NCBI GenBank assembly: GCA_031261065.1
Contig: JAISKD010000008.1
Span: forward strand, 1-64,000
DNA from: Mycoplasmataceae bacterium
GTDB lineage: Bacteria > Bacillota_I > Bacilli_A > Mycoplasmatales > Mycoplasmoidaceae
Direction: 5' to 3'
Length of the DNA: 64,000 bases
Shown here: in pieces, positions 38,689 through 55,400 of the stretch
Layout: each line of letters starts with the position of its first letter
Numbering within the stretch: the stretch's first letter is position 1
Made by a program: the position numbers and the translations under genes
Notes under the pieces: model-generated
The model's database searches: none
Seen by the model: the letters and a program-made list of their open reading frames with translations, nothing else
What the model was told of the DNA's origin: nothing

Positions 38689-39243
38689 ATGCACACACCA
38701 GATAATAATCAAGAAATTTTAAGAGTTATTGATAATAATGGAAAATGAAATGGAAAGTATTTGAGTCGCAAAGAAGCAAGTACAATTCCAGGGATTCTTT
38801 TTAATACAGCTTTTGTATGACTCTATAATAAACAAACAAATTCTGTACTTTTTGAAATTAGAAGTTTAAATAAAAAATATAATCCTGGTAAATATGGTTT
38901 AGTTGGAGGGCACGTTGAAAAAGATGATTCAATTGATGAAACCATATATAAAGAAGTATTTGAAGAAATAGGCATAGATATTAAAGACAAAAAAATAACA
39001 CTACTTGGTATCGCGCAACCGTGCGGAGTATACCGTTCATTCGCTTATAACTACATTTGCTTTTGTGATATGGACATTGAAAAAGTCAAGATTCAAAAAA
39101 ACGAACTTGAAGGTGTTAAGTATATTCCCTATCAACAAGTTAAAGAAGAGGTTTTAAATAATAGCGATAAATATTCGATCACAAAAGAAAGATATTCCGA
39201 TATATTTAAAGAAATCGATAAGGTTTTAAGTAAAAATCAGTAA
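38689..39243 (+). CDS. Nudix hydrolase, divergent Idi/YfcD-type
   Basis: 184 aa, three TGA(Trp). The Nudix box is GGHVEKDDSIDETIYKEVFEEIG (about residues 68-90). The N-terminal segment NGKWNGKYLSRKEASTIPGI matches the layout of the second Nudix gene at 12331 (GEWTGRVESRQTIHA), so the two proteins are probably paralogues. The substrate is unknown. It stands alone between the small cassette and the terminator at 39299-39333. Confidence 0.85.
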
Positions 39244-39298
39244 GTAATTTTTCAAGATATAAGTCAGCTTTAAGAAAATAAAGTTTGTACAGCATAAA

Positions 39299-39333
39299 AA
39301 ATAGATGGCTCAATGAGTTTAAGCTGTCTATTT
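39299..39333. terminator. Bidirectional terminator after Nudix and the 554-aa surface protein
   Basis: AAATAGATGGCT (39299-39310) pairs with AGCTGTCTATTT (39322-39333) over 12 bp, two of them G-T wobbles, with an 11-base loop. It lies between the convergent Nudix gene (ends 39243) and the surface-protein gene (ends 39339). Confidence 0.75.
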
Positions 39334-39338
39334 ATAAA

Positions 39339-41003
39339 CTAAAGACTGTTATATTCGGTGTTGAAATATCAACCAGAATCTCAACTAACGTCAATGTCGG
39401 TCCCAGCGCCTATTCCATTTCCGAGATCATGTATTCCATTAGTGAGTGAATCACTATATTTCGCATTAGCTAAAGAACACGATGGTAAATAAATTGTTTT
39501 CATTGAGTGAGTTATTTTATCGAAACCTCTCATAACTATTCAAGCCTGAGAATAATCTGTTATTCCTTGAGAATCAACATATGAGTAATAGTCTGCTTCA
39601 GCATTATCATTGTGTCCATTTTCCGGTGCATTTCTAACATAATAGTCAACATATATTGGAGTAGCAACACCGTTATCATTGGTTTGCGTAAATCAAACTT
39701 CATCTTTACTACCGTTTGCCTCCACATTCAATATATCAGGGCCCCTTAACATATACCCCTCTCCTTGCGGCATATAATAATCAGTGGATTCTGGATATCA
39801 CCCTAAATTAAAAGGAGTAACCAAATTAGATCCATGCCCGGAACTTGAACCACTGAATCAACTAGATGGGTCTATATCGTTTCGTAAATAGAAAGAGGCG
39901 TCATCGAATCTACAAGACGTTTCTCTTGTAGTGTCTGGGAAGAAAGGAGCAGCTGGATCATCATATGTCTCTTCTTGACTTCAGCAATGTTCCTTATCAT
40001 GCAATCAAAAACCAGGTATTGCATCCGTAGATAATTGGGCATCACCTGTGCTAACAACACTTGCAACACTTCTATTTATATCTAGATACATCATTTGTTT
40101 AAATGAATCGATCTTAACAAAGCCATTGCCAGCATCACTAGTATTTTTACAGAACGTATCAATATAGTCATTGAAAGAAGTATCGCCATCATGAAGTATT
40201 GGACCCGCGTCTACTGGGAAAGTGGTTTTTTTAAGAGCATCGGCTCATTCTTGGTTATCCCAATAATTAGAATAAGCAGTTATGTAATCATTTGCATCTC
40301 CAATATTATCGTAATCTACACTATCATATAAGCTTTCTTCATCGAGTGTAGTTGGAATCACTCTAAGATTATAAGTATCATAAAGATCAGAAGCATATGT
40401 CAATGATGTTGGGAAAAGATCTGAAGGAGTAGTTGGAGAAATTTGGAAATCTCACTTGTCTGCTATATAAATGTAGTTGAAATCAGCGGCACTTCCTTCG
40501 AAATTATACATGATACCGTCAACATCAATATAACCATTTCGTAGATCATAATCAGAAGTAAGTCATTTAGTTGATCAAAAACGTACCTCTATTTGTCCAG
40601 CTTGTTTCTTTATAATGGCATCTGCAAAGCTACCAATCATATCAAAATAAATTTGGTCTCCATCATTATAAATCTTATTATTATTAGCTTGGTTAACAGT
40701 TATATCTTTTGTACCAAAATTAGCATATCTTGGAACATATGTGTGATCTAACCTAGGTTTTACGAAATCAAAAATAGTTTTAGCATTTTTACTTGTTATA
40801 GTAACGGAGTCTCCTGCTCTTATATGGTATGGTTCGTTCTTAGTTGATTGTTCAACTAATGCGCATATACCAGGAGTTGCTGCAGCAACTACGCAAACAC
40901 CAAAGAAAGCATATTTTCATCACGCTTTTGATTGATGAACAACCTGTCGTGAAGTGGTATGTCCTTTTTTTGTTTTTGAAGCTTCTTTTTTAAATTTCGC
41001 CAT
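39339..41003 (-). CDS. Membrane-anchored surface protein, unknown
   Basis: 554 aa, read through about fifteen TGA(Trp), so it is invisible with the standard code. A basic cytoplasmic start (about 30 aa) is followed by one hydrophobic segment (WWKYAFFGVCVVAAATPGICAL). There is no lipobox Cys right after it, so it is probably an uncleaved anchor with the rest outside. The ectodomain is rich in Asp, Tyr, Ser, Asn and Trp. No domain seen. It shares a palindromic promoter with the divergent lipoprotein gene. Confidence 0.7.
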
Positions 41004-41005
41004 AT

Positions 41006-41021
41006 TTGTATTATAATACAA
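41006..41021. promoter_or_regulatory. Palindromic divergent promoter TTGTATTATAATACAA
   Basis: A perfect 16-bp palindrome fills most of the 20-bp gap between two surface-protein ATGs (41003 minus, 41024 plus). It contains TATAAT on both strands (plus 41012-41017, minus 41010-41015), each ending exactly 6 bases before its own ATG. The two -10 boxes share 4 bp. Confidence 0.75.
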
Positions 41022-41023
41022 TT

Positions 41024-42634
41024 ATGAAATTTAAGAAAATATTATTGCTGTTCTCACCATTAATAGTGGCAAGTGCTGCTTTTCCGCTTCTAACATCATG
41101 TTCAAATGCTGATAAAGCAATTAGCATTAGTACTGAATATGAAAACCCAACTTTATCGGCGAGAGGTGACGGAATAATAATGACTGCAAATGTTGCAAAT
41201 GGTTATGCTCATGCCATATCATGAAATGTTAATGCTATTACCAATGTTTTTGGTAAAGATAATGTAACAGTCACTATTATTACCAAAAACATTTTCAATG
41301 ATACGTGTAGAGTTGAAATACAAAAAGGTTACTCTTATAAAGCTAGTACAGTTAAAGTTTATGCAACAAATGGTGAATCTACTGGTAATTGTTCTATTAG
41401 ACTTTCTCCAACTTCTGAATATTATGAAGAATTTTCAATTGACCAAAGTTTTGCCCCAGAGTATTATTTCGAACATTTACAAAATGTTACCCACGAAGAA
41501 TTGTTACCTACAGAATTGAAAAATCAAGATTGTGTTTCATGAAGCAATTGATTAATGGACAAATATCTTGCATCTGGTAGATATCAAACTGAACACATAT
41601 GAACATATTTGGAGTTTGGTATGAATTATTTGTTAACCGGATTAGCTCAACAGCGATTCAGTCGTTCACCGGACGGCACTTTAACTGGTTCAGTTACGCT
41701 TTCACAAGCAGATGACGGTTCAGGTACGTGATTGTTTAGTTATAACGTTGATATCCCGTCGTCTAGTAAAAAAGCAGTGCATTCAACAAATCTAACAGCA
41801 GCACGGAATGACCCTACAGCTAGTCACGGTTGTAATATGATTTTTATGCCGCCACTTTTGACGGATAGCAGCTTTCTTGCTGGAAGTCTTACTGATAAAA
41901 CATCCTGCGCTTTTCTTGCTAGTCTTTTACCATACTACAGCAATTGTGATTACACTAAACGTTCGGTTGAAAAAGTTTCTTCTAACTGACAATCAAGTGG
42001 AGATGAGGTTATCGGCATCTCTCCAAGAGCATCGATTCCGGTTACACAAGAATATACTCCATATAAGGACTTCTTCTATGGAGCAAAGGACGATCTCCCT
42101 ACAGCAACACAGATTAATGTACATGATCAAACAAACTTAAATCTTGCTGATAAAGATGATATGTATATGAGAAACATTGACTCACCTTTTATCGATGGTG
42201 CTAGTGAATTAGCCAATCTTACTGCCGTCTCTACTCTCTCCACCCTTAAAATTAGAGAATTGAAGATAAATCATGAAACTGAAGCATTAAATTATTATTT
42301 TGATTTGTCCACTAGATTCTCTTCAAATTATTTATTCGGGACCGCTAAGAATGTTCAGACCGTTATTGACCTTGTTGATATACAACAATGGAGCACCCAT
42401 GATGATTTAAGATTCAAAACGCGTCCATGAATATTCTTTAGTAGTATATATGTTGATAGAGTTTATGATAATGATGGCCATATGACTATGTTTGTATCAT
42501 ACGACCTTAGCAGAGAATCTAATTTTACATTAGCTGAAGCCATAGACCAATCTTATCCATCAAATTCGCCTTATGGTGAACCAAGTACAGGGACATTTAT
42601 GAGAGGATTCCAATGAACGGGTGATCTCGCATAG
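41024..42634 (+). CDS. Surface lipoprotein
   Basis: 536 aa, several TGA(Trp). It starts MKFKKILLLFSPLIVASAAF and has PLLTSC as a lipobox (Cys near residue 26). The ectodomain is Ser/Thr/Asp/Tyr-rich with no domain recognised. A region near residues 45-95 (Ile/Val/Thr alternation, YATNGESTGNCSIR) could be an Ig-like beta-sandwich. It is divergent from another surface protein of similar size, and both are probably leaderless. Confidence 0.8.
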
Positions 42635-42707
42635 GTAACCCCCTAATCAATTGTTTACTTTAATAACCTATAGACAATAAATTTACAACATTTTTTTAAA
42701 ACTTATA

Positions 42708-42713
42708 TATAAT
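42708..42713 (+). promoter_or_regulatory. -10 box of rpoBC
   Basis: TATAAT within ACTTATATATAATATAA. Transcription should begin near 42720, leaving an untranslated leader of about 72 nt before the rpoB ATG. Confidence 0.65.
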
Positions 42714-42731
42714 ATAACTAACACATCCTTC

Positions 42732-42790
42732 TTAGATACATACATTCCTTGCAAATGTGTGCGTTCGATGTATTAATATTTCTTATCTAA
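42732..42790 (+). ncRNA. Structured leader of rpoB
   Basis: Nested complementary pieces: TTAGATA (42732-42738) with TATCTAA (42784-42790), ATACAT (42736-42741) with ATGTAT (42768-42773), and ACATT (42742-42746) with AATGT (42754-42758). The outer arm ends one base before the rpoB ATG, so the fold would hold the start region. The first two pairings overlap at 42736-42738 and compete, so two alternative folds are possible. Confidence 0.5.
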
Positions 42791-42791
42791 A

Positions 42792-45700
42792 ATGCCAACT
42801 AAATCACATAACACACAAACTTCTAAAACACCAAAACATTCTGCAGATTCATGCATCAATAACATTAAAGAATATTCTGAACTAGTTTCAAGAATTAACT
42901 TTTCTAAGATTAATGTAAACTGTGAACAACCAGACTTATTAGACATTCAAAAAAAGTCTTACGAAAACTTTCTTAAAAATGAAATTGAAAATGTAATAGC
43001 TCCTTATTTCCCAATGTCTCATGCAAAGAACACTAAGTATGAAGTTGTATATAAGGGAATCAACATTGAGAAACCAACAAAAACAGAAGAACAATGTCGT
43101 TTAGATGGAAGCACTTATGCAAGTTCTTTATTTGTTAATTTAGAATTAATTAATAATGATACAGGAGAAATCATCAAAGCTAAAGCTAAAAAAGGTGCAA
43201 AGAATAAAGGAGAACGTGGTGTCTTTTTTGCTGACATTCCTTTAATGACAACAAAAGGAACATTCATTATTAACGGAACTGAAAAAATTGTTATTTCACA
43301 ATTAGTTAGATCGCCAGGAGCATATATTTACAATGCTACAAGGATTAATAAATCAGCATCATCTTGAAAAGCTGGTTACTTCTGTGAACTTTACCCATCA
43401 CGTGGTACTGATGTTAAATTCCAATCTAATGACGAAATCGGTATTGTAGATTGTATAGTTAGAAGTTCAGCAAAAGGAAATACATTCGCTTTTCATGCTA
43501 CTTTATTATTAAAGGCCTTCGGTTTAAATGAAAAAGCTATTCTTGAAATTTACCGTAAAGATACATTTATTGAAAAATCATTAGCTTTTGATGAATTCAC
43601 TCGTGCTAACATTTTAGAGGATGAAGAAGTTAAAAAACTTAGAAATTCTTTATTAAACAAGAAAAATGCTGGTCAAACAATATCAACTGGTTCACCAATT
43701 GAAAATAAACTTAAAAATGCAATCATTAAACACGTTGAGTTAAGTGAAAAACAAAAAACTTCTAATTCAGCTTCTCTTCAAGAACAAATTAATGCATGTT
43801 TAGATGTTATCGTTACTGAAAAGTGTGCTAAGAAATTAGTATCAGAAATCGGAATTTCTACAAAAACAGTTGATTCAATTTTAAAAGCAGATTCAACAGA
43901 AGTTTCTTTCCAAGATTTATTATTAAAGAGATTAATGGATAAAAAATCTTATGATTTAACTTCTGCTGGACGTTATAAAATTGATCACAAATTCAAAATT
44001 AGTGAACGTCTATATGGTAGAATATTAGCTGAAGACATCCACACTAAATCTGGAAGTGTTTTATTTAAAAAAGGAACACTTATTGGACCAGATGAATTAA
44101 AAGCAATAAAAGCAGCTAGTGAAAATAATGAAATAGACTGTTTATTCCCTGTTTCAATATCTTCAAATTCAAAAGTATTTGGAAAACAATCAATGAAAGT
44201 TGAATGTATTAGTGTTTATGTAAACAATGAAAAGCAAGAAAGCGTAGTTCCAGTAATCGGAATCGTTCCTGGTTCAACAACTTCAACTGCTTTGGTTCTT
44301 ACTGACTTTATTGCAGCTATATCTTATACAATTGGTTTACCAGCAGGTATTGGGCAATACGATGACGTAGAACACTTAGCTAATAAGCGTTTACGTTTAA
44401 TACACGAACAATTATTAAACAAGTTGAACGTTGGTATGGCACGTGTTGAAAAATTCGTTAAGGATAAATTAGCATCTATTACTGTTGGTCGTGCAAACGA
44501 AGAACAAGTTAAGAAAATCGAAGCTAAAGCAACATTGAATACAATAGTTAACACTAAGGCTTTTGATATGATTGTTAAACAATTCTTTAACCAACACCAA
44601 TTAACACAATTCGTCGATCAACAAAACCCACTTTCAGAATTAACAAATAAAAGAAGAATTTCTGCGATGGGAGAAGGTGGTATTAGCCGTGACGACCCAA
44701 ACTTGGACGTACGTGATATTCACCCTTCATACTATGGAAGAATTTGTCCGATTGAATCTCCAGAAGGTTTAAACATTGGATTGATACTTTCTCTTGCTTC
44801 ATGAGCTAAAGTTGATAAACACGGTTTCATTACAGCTCCTTATAAGAAAGTTAAAAACGGAGTTATTACTGATGAAATAGAATATTTAACAGCTTCTAAG
44901 GAAGATGATAAATATATTTGTGAAGCAACAGTTAAAACTGATGCACACGGTAAAATTCTTGATAAGAGAGTAACTGCACGTTATAGATTAAACCAAGAAA
45001 TTATTGAACCTAGTCGTGTTGACTATGCAGATATATTACCTAGCCAAATACTTTCAATTTCTACTTCAGCTATTCCATTCATGAACAGTAACGATGGAGT
45101 TCGTTCAATGTATGGTTCTAACATGGAACGTCAAGCATTACCTTTATTACAACCAAAAGCTTCTATCGTTGGTACTGGTGTAGAATATAAAGTAGCTCAC
45201 GATTCTGGTATGGCAGTTGTTGCTGAAGAAAGCGGAGTTGTTGATTACGTTGATGGTAACAAAATCGTTATTAAAAGAGGTAACGCTAAAGATACATATA
45301 AACTTGTTAAGTTTAGACGTTCTAACCAAGACACATGTATTAACCAAACTCCAATTGTTCACTTAGGTCAACAAATAGAAAAAGGTAAAACAATCGCTGA
45401 TGGACCAGCAATGGAAAATGGTGAACTTGCTTTAGGAAGAAATGTTTTAGTTGCCTTCACAACATGAAATGGTTATAACTTCGAGGATGCGATCGTTATT
45501 TCTGATAGATTAGTTCATGAAGATTCATATACTTCTATTTCAATTCAAGAATACGAAGTAGCCGCTGTTAGAACAAAAACAGGAGATGAAGAAATTACTC
45601 GTGATCTACAAAACACAAGTGAAGATGCTAAACGTTACTTAGATGATGATGGTATTATCTTAGTTGGAGCAGAAGTAAAAGAAGGAGATATCTTAGTTGG

Positions 45701-46988
45701 TAAAATTTCTCCAAAAGGTTCAAGTGGTGAAACATCAGAAGAAAAATTATTACGTTCAATCTTTGGTAGCAAGTCTAAAAACTTCAGAGATAGTTCTTTA
45801 AAAGTTCCTCACGGTGGAGAAGGAATTGTTGCTAAAATTGAAAAATTCTCAACTGCAAAGGGTGATCAACTTGAAGATGACGTAATTGAAAAAATTAAAA
45901 TCTATATTGTTCAAAAACGTAAAATCCAAGTTGGTGATAAATTAGCTGGACGTCACGGAAACAAGGGTGTAATTTCTATCGTTGTTCCAGTTGCCGACAT
46001 GCCTCACTTAGCTGATGGAACTCCAATCGACGTTTGTTTAAACCCACAAGGTGTGCCTTCACGTATGAACATCGGTCAGATTTATGAAACATATTTAGGT
46101 GCTGCAATGAGACAAATGGCTAAAAATAAATTATTAGAATATATTTTTGGCAAACACACACCAGCACAAATGATGACTGAGTTCGGAATGATTCCTGCAA
46201 AAGTTGATTGTTTATTAAAATGTGCTAAATCATACATGAAAGATTCAAAGATCTCTTCATATGAAGCCGCTGAGAAGAAAATATCAGACGCCGACCTACA
46301 AGCTATTTTAAAATTAGCTGGTATGACTTTCGAAGATATTTCATTAAAAGCTGCTACACCAGTATTTAGTGGTGCAACAAAAGAAGATGTTATCTGTGCA
46401 CTTTCACAAGCAGGATTCGATACAAAAGATACTGAAAACCTATGTAAAGAAACATTATACGATGGACGTACAGGAGAAGAATATGGTAAGAAAATAACTG
46501 TTGGAGTTATGCATGTTATGAAACTTGACCACATGGTTGACGACAAGGTACATGCCAGAGCAACTGGTCCTTACTCAAAAATTACTCAACAACCACTTGG
46601 AGGAAAATCACAAAATGGTGGACAAAAATTCGGAGAAATGGAAGTATGAGCACTTGAAGCATACGGAGCTGCATACAACCTTCGTGAATGTTTAACAATT
46701 AAATCAGATGATATTACAGGAAGAGAATTAACTTATTCTGCAATCATCAAAGGTCGTCCATTACCAGAAACTAACATTCCTGAATCATTTAAATTAATGA
46801 CAAAGCAATTGCAAGGATTATGTTTATCAGTTGACTTGATACACAACGATGGCACAACGCATGATGCCAATGATATAACAAGTGTTACTGATGAAGAAGA
46901 TGCAAACACAATTGACTCAGATCTAAATACCGGAGTGTTGCCGAAGGTAGAAATAATAGACAGCGACGATGAAGGTGTAAATCAATAA
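42792..46988 (+). CDS. rpoB: DNA-directed RNA polymerase beta subunit
   Basis: 1398 aa. Clear blocks include [74 protein letters not shown] and [11 protein letters not shown]. In the rifampicin region [16 protein letters not shown] has Asn where E. coli has His526 (THKRR); this Asn is the known cause of natural rifampicin resistance in Mollicutes. The C-terminus has an acidic tail of about 45 residues (Asp/Glu/Thr-rich) beyond the usual end. rpoC follows 24 bases later. Confidence 0.98.
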
Positions 46989-47012
46989 AAGAAAAGGAAA
47001 TAAGGAGTAAAT

Positions 47013-50903
<3,891 letters not shown>

Positions 50904-50921
50904 TCTTTACTATCATAGCTT

Positions 50922-52775
50922 ATGAAATCAAACGAGTTTGACGTAATCGTTATTGGCGCAGGACATGCTGGTCTCGAATCTGCTTTTGCCTCGTCAAATA
51001 TCGGACTTAAAACAGCCTTGATCACTCTTAATGAAAAAACAATTGGTATGGCTCCATGTAACCCATCTGTTGGTGGTCCAGCCAAAGGAGTTGTCACAAG
51101 GGAAATAGATGCTTTAGGAGGAATGCAAGGCATTGCTGCAGATGCAAACCAATTGCAAATGAAAATGCTTAATTCTTCTAAGGGTGCTGGTGTAAGAGCG
51201 TTGAGAGCTCAAATAGACAAAGTAACTTATAGTGAGTGATTCATTAACAAAGTTAAAGAACAGAAAAATTTAACATTAGTTATTGATGAAGTTTCTGCAT
51301 TAAATGTTAAAAACGGAGTTATCACTGGTGTTAATACAGTAAAATCTGGCACTATTAACTCAAAAAAGGTGATTATTACCGCTGGAGTTTATATGAAATC
51401 AATAACTCACTGTGGTCTTCAATCGAAAGTAGAAGGACCAATGGGATTAGAAAACTCTCGTACACTTTCCGACTCTCTACGTGAACTAGGTTTCAAGATT
51501 ATCCGTTTAAAAACCGGAACTCCTCCACGTGTTCTTAAAAGCTCAATCGATTTTACAAGAATGAGCAGAGAACCAGGTACAAATAAAAAGTTATCTTTCG
51601 GACACTTTAACCCATTTTACTTACCTTTTAAAAAACAACAACCATGTTTTTTAACATACACAAATTCTAAAACACACGATATTATCAGAAGCAATTTAAA
51701 ATTATCTGCAATGTATTCGGGTAATATAAAAGGCGTTGGACCTCGTTACTGTCCTTCAATTGAAGATAAGGTCGTAAGATTTTCAGATAAAGAAAGACAC
51801 CAAACATTTATGGAACCAGAGTCTATGCAATGAGATTCTATTTACTTGCAAGGTTTATCTACTTCTCTTCCTGCAAACATTCAAGAAGAATTCGTACATA
51901 CAATCAAAGGCTTAGAAAATGCAAAGTTCTTAAAGTATGCCTATGCAATTGAATATGATGCCATTGATCCAACACAATTATACCCCTCATTAGAAACTAA
52001 GGCAATTAAGGGACTTTATTTGGCCGGCCAAGTAAATGGGTCAAGCGGATATGAAGAAGCGGCAGGACAGGGCTTAATGGCGGGAATAAACGCAGCTTTG
52101 GCATGTAAGGGACGTAAACCCTTAATTTTAGGACGTGATGAAGCGTATATCGGCGTCATGATTGACGACCTTGTAACAAAAGGAATAACTGATCCATATC
52201 GTTTACTAACATCACGTGCTGAATATCGATTGCAGTTAAGAGATGATAATGCTGATGATAGATTATGCAAACACGGTTATGAAGCCGGATTATTATCTAA
52301 ATCGAACTATAACCTTTACTTAAAATGAACAAAACAGATTGCTCAAGTTATGACTTATCTAAAAAATAAAGGTTTAAGTTCTGTTCCTACTTTAAGTAAA
52401 AAATATAAAAACTCAGTATGTTCATTGTACGAACTACTGAAAAGACAGACTGTACATCTTAAAGATGTACTACCTGCAGCTAAATTCAAAACATTAACAC
52501 AACCTGTTATCGATAAGATTGAAATAATGATAAAGTTTGAAGGCTATATCAAAAAGCAAGACAAATATATTGATAAATTTAAAAAATGAGAAAAAATTGA
52601 TATATCTTCGATTAGAGATTATAGTGTTATTGAGAATCTTTCACTTGAAGCACGCGATAAATTAAATAAAATTAAACCACAGACTTTAGGACAAGCAGAA
52701 AGAATTCAAGGAATTAACATGCCCGACTTAATTGTTGTAAAATTTTACTTAGAACAACAAAAGAATGATGAATAA
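50922..52775 (+). CDS. mnmG: tRNA uridine-5-carboxymethylaminomethyl(34) synthesis enzyme
   Basis: 617 aa. The FAD-binding start is [18 protein letters not shown], then [33 protein letters not shown] and [25 protein letters not shown]. Length is as in B. subtilis GidA. With MnmE it modifies U34 of several tRNAs. It begins 18 bases after rpoC, and rsmG starts within its last codons (overlap 11 bp), the classical gidA-gidB order. Confidence 0.97.
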
Positions 52776-53472
52776 AAAGGAATTTAAAGAAATTATCACA
52801 ACTCTGTTTCCAAATGTAAACGAACAATTTTTCGCTAAAATTGAGATTTATAAGGAATTTTTACAACAATATAACGAAAATGTTAATCTTACCAACTTAT
52901 GTGATGAGCAAAAAGTGTATGGTGATTACTTTTATGAATCAGTTGTCCCTTATGCTCATATAGATTTCAGTAAGATAATTTCTGTTCTTGATATTGGTTC
53001 AGGAAGCGGTATTCCTGGTGTCGTTTTAAAGCTTCTGTTTAATAATATAGCTTTAACAATAATTGAGTCTAATAATAAAAAAGTTACATTCTTAAAAGCA
53101 TTGTGTGATAAGTTAGATTTAAACGATGTTAAAGTCTTATACACACGTGCGGAGAACATTACGAACAGTCAAAGAGAAAGTTTTGATTTAGTAACTTCAA
53201 GAGCTGTCGCGCCACTAAAACCAATACTAGAAATTTCTATTCCTTATGCTAAAATTAATGGGATAATTCTAGAACCTAAATCTAAGAACTATAAAAATGA
53301 GTCAGTTGGTTTAGAAAAGTTGGTTTCAGAATTAGGCGGCGGCAATATACAAGTAAAGAATTTTGAATCTGTACAAGGCATCGAGCATAATGTTGTAATT
53401 ATTGAAAAAGTCTCATTAACTCCTAATGCATATCCCCGTCAATGATCTAAAATAATAAAGGACGGGAAATAA
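52765..53472 (+). CDS. rsmG: 16S rRNA (guanine527-N7)-methyltransferase
   Basis: 235 aa with one TGA(Trp). VLDIGSGSGIPGVVLKLLF is the SAM loop, FLKALCDKLDLNDVKVLYTRAE and SRAVAPLKPILEISIPYAKINGIILEPK the further conserved blocks. Two adjacent ATG codons (52765, 52768) can serve as start. It modifies G527 in the 530 loop. The next gene begins 1 base after the stop. Confidence 0.96.
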
Positions 53473-53473
53473 A

Positions 53474-54133
53474 ATGAATGTTACACTGATAATTAACAAG
53501 GAGTCTCAATACGAGTTAAATATAATTACAAATATCTTAACTTTCAAAACAAACAAACGAGCAAAAAACTGCTTGATTGTTGATAAAGAGATTTGTACTA
53601 AAATTATCGGCGAACCAAAAAAATCCAAAGTTATTTATAAGCAAAAATTTTATAGTGAAAACGGATTAAATATCTTTTCAATAAACGATTTTAAAGAAGA
53701 TGTTGAAAAAAATGAACATCTTTTAAAATACTTAAAAAAAGAATTTATAAATACAATTTATATTAAAGATAGGAGCAGCGATACAGCAATATCATCTCTT
53801 GGAGTTATTTATGTTGTCTATGATGCTAATTCATTTACAGAAAAAGATGTAATATCTGATTATGCTTCAGTTCGTACTTCCAATAACAAACCAATTAATG
53901 GAATCATAATTTACAATTATACAAATGAAAATTTCTCACATTTAGAGAAAAAATCTAAGATAAGAGAAATGTTAAATAAAACTAAAAAAATATCAGATTC
54001 TACTTCAATAATAACATTACCCGCTAACGAAGCAATGAATACATTTAATAGTAAATCAATTACTTATGTTGCGGACAATAGATGAACAGAATACGCTCTA
54101 ATGTTTGAAGAGATATATAATATATTTGATTAA
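53474..54133 (+). CDS. ParA/Soj-like protein without a P-loop (inferred)
   Basis: 219 aa. Position is that of parA (soj) in the common gidA-gidB-parA-parB order. The C-terminal part (KPINGIIIYNYTNENFSHLEKKSKIREMLN..., then IITLPANEAMNTF and WTEYALMFEEIYNIF) can be laid on ParA (G-V-L-x-T...; V-I-P-x-x-x-x-x-x-E-A; A-Y-x-x-L-x-x-E). At the N-terminus, where ParA has K-G-G-V-G-K-T-T, this protein has N-K-E-S-Q-Y-E-L-N. So if related it cannot bind ATP in the usual way. No parB follows; tyrS is next. The homology is my alignment by eye. Confidence 0.45.
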
Positions 54134-54141
54134 TAAAATTT

Positions 54142-55383
<1,242 letters not shown>

Positions 55384-55388
55384 TAAAT

Positions 55389-55394
55389 TATAAT
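55389..55394 (+). promoter_or_regulatory. -10 box of ffh
   Basis: TATAAT ends exactly 6 bases before the ffh ATG at 55401, immediately after the tyrS stop. Predicts a leaderless ffh transcript. Confidence 0.65.
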
Positions 55395-55400
55395 TAAAGT

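Noticed and set aside
41006-41021. Palindrome as an insertion or attachment site
   Set aside because: It contains well-placed -10 boxes for both flanking genes and no nearby integrase or flanking repeat is seen.
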